DNA from: Lunularia cruciata
Taxonomy: Eukaryota; Streptophyta; Marchantiopsida; Lunulariales; Lunulariaceae
Reading direction: 5' to 3'
DNA length: 64,000 bases
Assembly: GCA_948567375.1 (NCBI GenBank)
Contig: OX419755.1
Coordinates: 4,655,001-4,719,000 of the forward strand
Positions 56,700 through 64,000 of this stretch are shown piece by piece. Every line of letters starts with the position of its first letter. Positions within the stretch are counted from its first letter, which is position 1. A program made the position numbers and the translations under genes. The notes under the pieces were generated by a model. It did not search any database, had not been told where the DNA came from, and saw only the letters and a list, made by a program, of their open reading frames with translations.

Positions 56700-57770
56700 C
56701 TCTATGTTGTTCAAAGATCACCTATATAGAGGTTGAGGGCCTCTAAAGAGATGAGCATGATAGTTGATAAGTATGTGCCCAATACAACCACAATTGTAGC
56801 AGTTGTTTTCCTCAAGTTCCTTCTCCTTGTGGGACTCCATCTCTCCGTTCTTCCACCCGTCCCCGCTCTCCTTGAAGCAGTCGTGCTCCTCTATCTTGAA
56901 GTCAAAGGTTGCTCAATTCCATATGTGTTGGTTCACCCACGTGTGGCATTTTCACCCGATAATCTTGAGATGGAACTACACCTTCACCTCCTCCAAGTGT
57001 CCCTATTATTCTTTGAGCACAAGCAATGGCTTCAAACAAAATGTTAGGATTTTTTACCATGACTTCTTGGCAAATCTGGTCCTTCAACCCTTGTTTGAAA
57101 TTATCAAGAACCTCTCTTGGACTCATGTCAATGATTACAACTTGTAGATCCAGAAATGCTTCCATGTACTCTTGTACGCTATTCTTTTGTTTCAATCCAT
57201 GTAGTCGGATTTGGGCCATCTGCACAAAATCCACCAACATGAAGTTCTTCAGAAGTCCTTTTTGCATTGTTGTCCATGTGACCTCTTTTCTTTCTGCCAA
57301 CATTGATCACTCTCAAGCATCATACCATTTGAAGGCTTTATCGGTCAAGTACCTATATGCAAACATGCTTACCGCATGCTTGTTAATCTCCTTTGAGAAC
57401 AATCATAAGAACAATTGAGTCATTCTTGAGATCCAATCTCCATTACTCCCATAGCACACTGCCCCTTGTAAGGCTTGATATTGCAGGTCTTCTTCATCCG
57501 TAGTAACAATGTGGCTTCATCATTGGTTGGGTTTGATGTCATAGGCATGGGTGCCTCTCCAAGTACTTCAGTCATAGGTACTAGGCTTTGAGATGGTTCT
57601 CTTTCTTGTATTGTTTGATCATTCTTGAAGGTTTGTACTTGATTTTGTAATGTCTACTTGGTGATCTTGATCTCCCAAAACTCTTTCAACATCCATTGCA
57701 TTCCTTGCACCATTTCTTGCAATTACGGATCCATGGTTCTTGCAAATGCTCACTCACTCCTTCCTACATC
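56700..57770 (-). pseudogene. Gypsy gag (copy 4), decayed
   Basis: The open piece 57303-56902 contains WTTMQKGLLKNFMLVDFVQM, VQEYMEAFLDLQVVII and DNFKQGLKDQICQEVMVKNP, typical retrotrans_gag. The amino end near 57750-57640 matches the Gag starts at 783 and 4522. It is broken by stops in between. The plus ORFs at 56733-57147 are shadows. Confidence 0.75.
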
Positions 57771-58332
57771 AATAGAGAGTTAATATGATCACTCAGGAGG
57801 GTGCACAAACTATTGGGACTAAGATTGGGACTTTGGAAGATATCATTCTTTGATAATATTCCTCACCAAAATTCCTAACCAAGAAATTTCTAAACATTAC
57901 TTTTAGTCTAACAAAGTAATAAATTTCTACTTGAGTGTTGAAAGAGAAAGGTTTTGGGGTATTCAAATCAATCACAAAAAAATGTAGATTGTCAAATCCC
58001 ACTCTGTATTATAAATCACTACAAGTAGAATCACCAAGTTTGATGAGTTCATCATTATGTCCATGAACTCTGCTCCAAAATAGTAAACAACATAAATTCT
58101 CACTTGTTCTCACTAGATTTACATGATCTTGATGTGAAATGGATTCAAGAATGGAAAATAGGGTGGAAGAAATTGTCCTCTAGAGCTTCCATCCCATCCT
58201 CTCTCTAAAAAAATGCTAGCCTATCAATTGCTCTATGATTTTTCTCTCCAAAATTATTCAATCTCAATAGCCTATGTTCTTCCAAGAGGGATGATCCATT
58301 CTCTTGGATTGAAACATCTGCTCTCATACCAT
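57771..58332 (-). other. Leader and primer site of gypsy copy 4
   Basis: Aligns with the leaders of copies 1 and 2. At the right edge the minus strand reads ATGGTATGAGAGCAG directly after the LTR end, a Met-tRNA-type primer site. Confidence 0.7.
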
Positions 58333-59071
58333 TGTGATATTCCAAGGATAGTAGAGAAACACAGAAGAGAAAACACAGGTTTCACACTCAAACTCCGGTG
58401 CCCAAGGGAAGTGAACACCTTCTCTTTATTATATAGCAAAAGAGGATCTCTTGCAAGGAAGCTCTACCATTGGATTAGGTACATGGATAGGTGACCTATC
58501 AGCAAGCTCCACCCTTAGATTACTTGCTTGGATGGGTGACATGTCCATCTTGGTCCTATCTGGTTGGTCAAATCATATTTGACCAAAGGGAATCTTCTTG
58601 TAGGAATCTTAGAATCACATGGATGAAGTATTGTTGGAAAGCTCTTGGTGAGATAAACCAAGGAGGAGGGAGAGGCTAGCCTCTTCTCCATTTGGGGAAG
58701 AAATTTATACATTTTTAGGCCTAATTCATCCATTTAGGCCTTCAAAATTGCCTTCTGAAGTTTTTAGGCCTATTTTGGTTTTTTCCCTATTAGTAGAAGT
58801 GCTCTTTTGGTGATACCTATACCTGATCTATTTCATCCATTATGTGAAATATCCTTTTAGATGTCACCAACCTAAATTCTACCTTTAGATCATATGTCTA
58901 GCTATTGATTCTAAAGTCTTCAAGCATATTTCAATTTTTGGCATATTACTAGAAGTACTCTTTTGGTGATACCTCTATCTGATCTACTTAGTCCATCATA
59001 TACAAAATCCTCCCATATGTTACCAAACCAAATTTCATCTCTAGATCATATGTCTAGCTATTGGTATTACA
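58333..59071 (-). repeat. 5' LTR of gypsy copy 4, also flanked by a polypurine tract
   Basis: 739-bp LTR from tgtgatattccaagg to ttggtattaca. A primer site lies on its left. On its right the minus strand reads TTAAAAGTAGGTAGGTT, the polypurine-tract sequence of this family, followed by about 70 bases of 3' internal sequence to roughly 59140. It is therefore 5' LTR of one unit and 3' LTR of another. Confidence 0.8.
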
Positions 59072-59140
59072 AACCTACCTACTTTTAAGACGCAACATCC
59101 TCGTTGTGAAACTGTTGCTCCTAAAGGATCTCCCTAGCAT

Positions 59141-61024
59141 GTACCTTCTACAAATGCTAACTAAGTCAACTCTTTAGTGGTAGTATGGTGGTTGTACAAC
59201 AAAAATGTCTCAATGCCATAAAAGTATACATAAACAAAATCAAGGAAGGAATTTGATCCTCAGCCAAGCAAACATCTCAAAACAAGATTGGACAAGAAAT
59301 GGTATTGAAGGCATTTGAGTCATCCACTTGGACTACCCCACAATTTGGGTAGAAGTCCAAGGAAGTGCTCATGCCTACAATAACCACCTCATAACCACTT
59401 GGCATGGCAATTGCATACTAATGAGGAGACAAGAAAGGAAAAAAGGAGTAGTGTAACTGGAAGACAAATGGTTTCTGGCACTAAATGTAAGAAAACATCT
59501 CCAATGGTTATGGGATGAACACATGATGTCTCCTTTGATAGAGCAAGGAGAAAATATGCACCAAATAGACAAGTAGCATCCAAGGGCACAAAATCGGGGG
59601 GAAGATGCTTGCAAAAAGAAAAGAGAAGGTGGAAGCTTGAGTCCGACAGATTTAAGAGAGGTAGTGGATGGTGGTGGAGAACTATGGGGATAGAAGGTGG
59701 GGGATCCACCATGTAGAATCAACCAAAGTAGGGTCCTTCCTAGGGAACTGCAAAGGTTGTGGAAAAGGAGTAGAAGTGGCTCTACCAAGGGAAATATGAG
59801 CCCATAAAGAGGTATGCTAGAATATGTCGCCTAGATCGACCCCCCCCCCCTAGATACTCATAAGAGGTATAGGGGGCTAGATGAGGAGCAGTGCCTATGG
59901 TAGTCCCTCCAGCCACCCATGCAAAAGAACAAAGTGGAGTTATCCTAAAAGAATTAATTGAAGAGTCCCCCAACTCCTAAGAACTAAAAAACAAGAACAA
60001 ACAAATCCAACACCAAGATGTACATACTTAAGAAAAAAACACACATTGAAACAAAATGGATGGGTGTAAAATTGAAGAATAAATGTGGAGAGAACCTATC
60101 TACTACCAATAGAGAGTCACCATCTTGCAAGCTCTGTTGTGTACATGAACCATCTGGTACAAGAACTCATTGGTAGAAGAACCTATTGGTACAATAACCA
60201 TTTTGTATAAGAACATTGTGATATAAGAACTCTTTGGAAGAAGAACTACTGATACAAGAAAAATCTGCTCAAATCCCTAAAATGGCCATAGCTTTACAAG
60301 GTCCCCATCCAAAACTGCCACCAATTGTTGCTCCTCAACCTACTAACTCCTCTGACCTAGTATTGGTACAATGACTTTGTAATTTCTAGCTGTTGTAAAA
60401 TTGAGTATTAGTCCCACAATTGAAGGTTTATGGCCACCAATATTTTACTTCCTATCCCAACTGAAAAGTAGTCCTACAACGATCTCTTGTAATCATCCAG
60501 AACTTAGACACTATCACAAGCAACGGATACTCTTGTATGTTATGTTAACAAGGCTTGTTGCAATTGAATGTATTCCTTGAGCTCTTGATCCCAATTCACA
60601 TATGCCTGAATGGTCACCATCCTTGTCTTGAAGGCCAAAAATATTGCATATTGTGAAGTCTCTCTGCCAAGCATGAAGTCTTTTGCCTCATCCTTGCCTG
60701 ATGAAACTTTGCCAAATCTGATTTGTAGATGATTATTGAGAGTAATGATAGTTTTTTCTTACACTCTCTATCATATACAATAGATCACCTACCCTCATGC
60801 ACCCCTCATTGTTCATTGTTTGAGGATCATTGTCTTCCACACAATCTCTGAGTGAATCCTTGTATTGGTCAAATACTTGTCTGTTTGTTATCAAACTCTC
60901 CATTGTTGTATCTCACTACTATTGCCTCTCACATGTTTGCTTGTATACCGCATCACTAAAATCTGTATGCCGCAACACCAAAATCCAACTGCCAGAATCC
61001 AAGTCCATAGACATAGCTCTTGCC
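59141..61024. other. No recognisable gene
   Basis: Low-information sequence with unconvincing ORFs (for example 59788-59375, minus). A run of 11 C occurs at 59840-59850. From 60120 the phrases aagaac-, attggtac- and tataagaac- recur irregularly. It may be part of an unidentified mobile element. Confidence 0.45.
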
Positions 61025-61140
61025 AAGACACCGCTAGAGAGAAGGACAACCATGTAGGAAAAAAAAGGATGGGAAGACCCCATCAAGCCATACAAGGGAG
61101 AGATGAAAAAGGTAAAATGGGGCTAAGCCCCAATAGAGTC
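61025..61140. repeat. Dispersed repeat, copy c, inverted
   Basis: Its reverse complement contains ggggcttagccccattttac, ctcccttgtatggcttgatg and ccttctctctagcgg-type sequence, matching 39552-39665 and 38515-38612. Confidence 0.65.
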
Positions 61141-61348
61141 TATATGATAAATCTGCCCCACTGCACCTAAGATATCTGAGTTATGCAAGTTGTCTGGTCT
61201 ACAAACAATTGGAGCATCTAAAGAAGCATCACTTGGTGTGATTGCTCTCCTATGGATTGTACCAGCCACTACCCTCTATAGAGCAATGGACACACTTTGT
61301 CTAAAATATGCTACAAAGTATGAGAGTGAGAGTGGTACCCCCTGGCGC

Positions 61349-61931
61349 CTAATGTTGATAAGCTCTTGCGCACTCCCTAACAAATGTGTCAAACATTGTA
61401 TCCGTTGCTTCATGTAACTCCAAGGCTAGAGGAACAAAGAGGTGACCTTGCTGCATGCCCCTATACTTGGAGACCTTACGACCTGCTGTTGCACTTGCCG
61501 CCCATCCAAGGGGATGGGTGATCACTCCCTCCAAGACTGTATCTTGCATCAGGTCTATAACCACGACATCTGCTACCGTCACCTGATCATCTTAGACCAA
61601 GTATAAGTTTGCCCTAACACATATCGTCTACAAAGCATACAATCGCTTCCTCCAAGCCAAGTATTCACTCTCTTGTGTCATTGCAAAACACAATGTCCCT
61701 AATAGCATCACGGGTAGTTATCTTCTGTCCTCCAAAAGGACACCATGTCATATGGACCGTTGCTTCATCTAGTGTAGAACCACACTCACAAGTGAGTAAA
61801 GAAAATGAAAATGGGTGGACCAAACCTAAGCAAAACCTCATCGCTGTAGAGAAAGTAGATGGTGCAAGTCTGAATGCCCTATTGAGCACAATTGAGCTAG
61901 GGTCCAAGAGATTGCACCCTTGTCTGAGCAA
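61349..61931 (-). pseudogene. C-terminal Cys/His and endonuclease-like region of the non-LTR element
   Basis: Two open pieces in different frames. The first has C-x-C-G, H and C spaced like a zinc module, followed by TRDAIRD. The second has DVVVIDLMQD and the R-K-x-x-K-Y segment with PLALELHEAT behind it. By order and conserved acidic/Lys residues it may be a restriction-like endonuclease; this is a tentative call. Confidence 0.55.
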
Positions 61932-62499
61932 GAGCAGAGACGTGCTCTCGTAGCCTAAGGAATGGATGAGTCAACTAAGAGAGAATGTAACTTATGCTCA
62001 CATTGTCGCTCCAGCAAGGAAGACTGTAAACCTCTAGTCCAATCTGATGATAGTGAAGCAAAATATGGAAATTCATCTCATGCCCGTGGGGATAAACTAT
62101 CTCTCATCTTCCGCAATAACATCTAGAGAGAAAAGGATCCTCCCTCTACCTCTATTCATATAAGTCTCCAAGATCGGCCTATCAATAACCAAAAAATGAG
62201 AGGAAAGCAGGGGTGCCAAGAGAGCCCAACTACCCAAAAATGTTATAAGTGTCATCTCTTCCATAAATAGCAAGCTAGCCCCTCCACACAAGATTGGCAG
62301 AGCTATTTGTCTATGTGCCAAATCCCTTGTCACACACTCAAAAGTCCCTGGTCCAATAATATCACCAAAAACTCCCCATAATCTTCTTATCAAAGGCTCT
62401 CAAATATGATAGGAAGGACTAGGAGGGAGAAATTGTGCATATGAGTTAAGTTGTTCAACAAGCAATACTAGAGGAGAGTATACCAAATGCTACTTGTAG

Positions 62500-63400
62500 A
62501 TCTCCTAGTAACATAAGGTCATCCACATGGAGAACATCCTCTACAAGGGCAGCATCTAAGAAGCATTTGATAAATCCTTAGATTGTACTGGCACTCCAAG
62601 AACACATAGTCCACCTGTAGATGTGATACACCCCTCTATAAGCTCAAGGTTGGGAGGAATACCTAAAGGGGACCATGCCTTGCACTTTGACAACTTGACT
62701 CTCAAGCCTACTAGATGTAGCTTGGTAGTCAAGTGGTCAAAGGCCTATCTAATCTGATCTACATGGCCCATGATGTGTGTATCATCTGCCAAGGAGTGAA
62801 ATACACAACCTAGCATGGCCAATGTAGTAGATAGGAGAGCTCTAAAATGAGCCATGCCAAATAAGGATCCCCTTAAGGATCTCCTTGACATATACCTACA
62901 ACTAACTCCAAGACGATGACTTCTTCTTGTGAACCATCATGTTGGTAGTAAAGGGAAGCTAGAGAGCCATAAAAAGACCACACAAAAGGAACAAGATTTG
63001 CCAAGGATCCACCAGCCTCCCTAAGCTCTCTAAAGATGGATGCCCGTGAGATGTTATTAAAAGCATTCTCAACATCCACTTGTAGGATGATCCACTCTGG
63101 ATGGTTGTCTAGGAGTGCCCTAATGCCTATAGATATAGCCTTACATCCTCCATGTGTAGCTACTCCAAACTGATATGGATTGAGGTGTTGTCAAAAGTAA
63201 GAACAATGTTGAAGGACAATGGTATGATTGACCAAACGCAAAAAGATCTCTCCAATAGCAATCAATCTAATGTCCCTTGTGTCCTTTTCCAACATGAGAG
63301 ATTGACTAGCACCTAACACCCGACTAATTGACATAGGAATGCCTCCTCTTGCTACTATTGTAGCCACCTAAAACAACTTGGTAAAACCACTAGAAGGATC
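62500..63400 (-). pseudogene. Non-LTR reverse transcriptase domain
   Basis: RT fingers, palm with V-D-V-E-N-A-F-N (catalytic Asp, 63077 region), Q-G-D-P and A-D-D boxes, all recognisable. A frameshift lies between QGDP and ADD. This enzyme would prime reverse transcription at nicked target DNA. Confidence 0.85.
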
Positions 63401-64000
63401 ATCTGCTTGAAAGCAATCTCTAAGGTGCTCATAAACCATCCCTAACAAGCCTCTTGAGGAAAGGCAAGGGGCAATGCACAATACCTATGCAAAAAGTGAC
63501 ATATCAAGACATAAAGGCTTCTTAGGCTGATAATCTAAGACCCCTAATTATAGTCGCTCTATTGCGATAGAATGTAGTGAGCATAGAGAAGAGATAGTCT
63601 CATCAATAGGACTTGCCATATATAAAGGGTGTAGCGCTCGTGTTGCTCTACTAAACTCTCCCACTTGACCCAATGTCCTACACCATTGTAGGACTCTATG
63701 GTATCCTATGGTGAAACTTGTCTCCTAAAAAGTGTAGCCCTAATAGACTCCTCTTGAAGGTCCGCCCAATCCTCCACTTGAAATTGACAAAATCCAGCAG
63801 TCATCTCTCTATGCCCCGCACATCCCCCTCTAGCATAACAAAGACACCATCAAGGGAGTAAGAGGCATAAGAACCATGCTAACTCATCCAAGGGATCACG
63901 TGCCAAAGAATCAAGTGGTAGGCAAAAAGCCTATCTTGACTCATCATGGAGTGTGTGGGGTAGCCTATGGAATAGAAGTGGATATGGAACTAGTCTCAAA

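Larger units (their letters stand above)
55801..58332 (-). mobile_element. Ty3/gypsy copy 4, right (5') part
   Basis: Continuation of the element at 42732-46096 beyond the inserted methyltransferase element: RT N-terminal part, protease, gag, leader and primer site, up to the LTR at 58333. Confidence 0.85.
61349..63980 (-). mobile_element. Non-LTR retrotransposon ORF, decayed, running off the window
   Basis: Minus-strand LINE-type pol in pieces. RT begins near 63390 with RLIAIGEIFLRLVNHTIVLQ, then HPEWIILQVDVENAFNNISR (63079) and VVGICQGDP (62873), the Q-G-D-P block of non-LTR RTs. The active site LADDTHIMG follows at about 62773-62797. Downstream comes HRQIALPILCGGASLLFMEE, then FLGSWALLAP (62393-62097). 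A Cys/His region (CECGSTLDEATVHMTWCPFG, TRDAIRDIV; 61931-61665) precedes a last block with GWAASATAGRKVSKYRG (61582-61349). The tail resembles the restriction-like endonuclease end of some non-LTR elements (inference). At least three frameshifts make it inactive. Confidence 0.8.

Noticed and set aside
59840-59850. Run of 11 C as a signal
   Set aside because: A simple homopolymer, prone to length error, with no further structure.
1-64000. CRISPR array, rRNA genes or organellar insertion
   Set aside because: No regularly spaced identical repeats, and no rRNA or plastid/mitochondrial gene sequence was recognised on either strand.

Overview
The window looks like repeat-rich nuclear DNA of a land plant. 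The evidence is a chloroplast-targeted-type TPR protein, a decayed NB-ARC/LRR resistance gene, several Ty3/gypsy elements primed by Met-tRNA, a Ty1/copia element, a non-LTR element and spliced GT-AG genes. A Ty3 element carrying cytosine-methyltransferase and PHD domains suggests a seed-free plant (moss, lycophyte or fern rather than flowering plant). That placement is inference, and the species is not identified.

Layout. 1-5854: two nested, decayed minus-strand Ty3/gypsy copies. 5855-7258: old gag fragment of the methyltransferase-bearing family. 7259-10035: no gene recognised. 10036-14997: decayed plus-strand Ty1/copia element. 14998-16243: non-coding element with about 250-bp inverted ends. 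16440-18740: NB-LRR pseudogene. 18741-23700: AT-rich, apparently empty. 24371-25294: intact plus-strand gene for a thioredoxin-like ferredoxin/TPR protein. 27676-28450: degenerate tandem repeats. 29850-32990: five-exon minus-strand gene of unknown function (787 codons), with a perfect 38-bp inverted repeat in intron 2. 34000-36360: diverged tandem array. 36361-41272: short duplications, inverted repeats and low-complexity DNA. 41273-59071: nested Ty3/gypsy elements. 59072-61150: unrecognised. 61349-63980: decayed minus-strand non-LTR retrotransposon running off the window.

The most interesting unit is the young 9.7-kb minus-strand Ty3 element at 46097-55800, inserted in the reverse transcriptase of an older gypsy element. 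One continuous reading frame runs through Gag, aspartic protease, a complete DNA (cytosine-5) methyltransferase, reverse transcriptase, RNase H, integrase and a C-terminal PHD finger. The frame is broken by five stops. Each can be explained by one C-to-T change in a CHG or CG context, so an element encoding a DNA methyltransferase seems to have been inactivated by the usual decay of methylated cytosine. Its ends are also unusual: the LTR segments are circularly permuted, as if a two-LTR circle had integrated through an internal palindrome.

Only two genes look functional as host genes, the TPR gene and the five-exon gene. They face each other tail to tail. Everything else recognisable is mobile DNA or its debris, mostly on the minus strand, with younger elements inserted into older ones.
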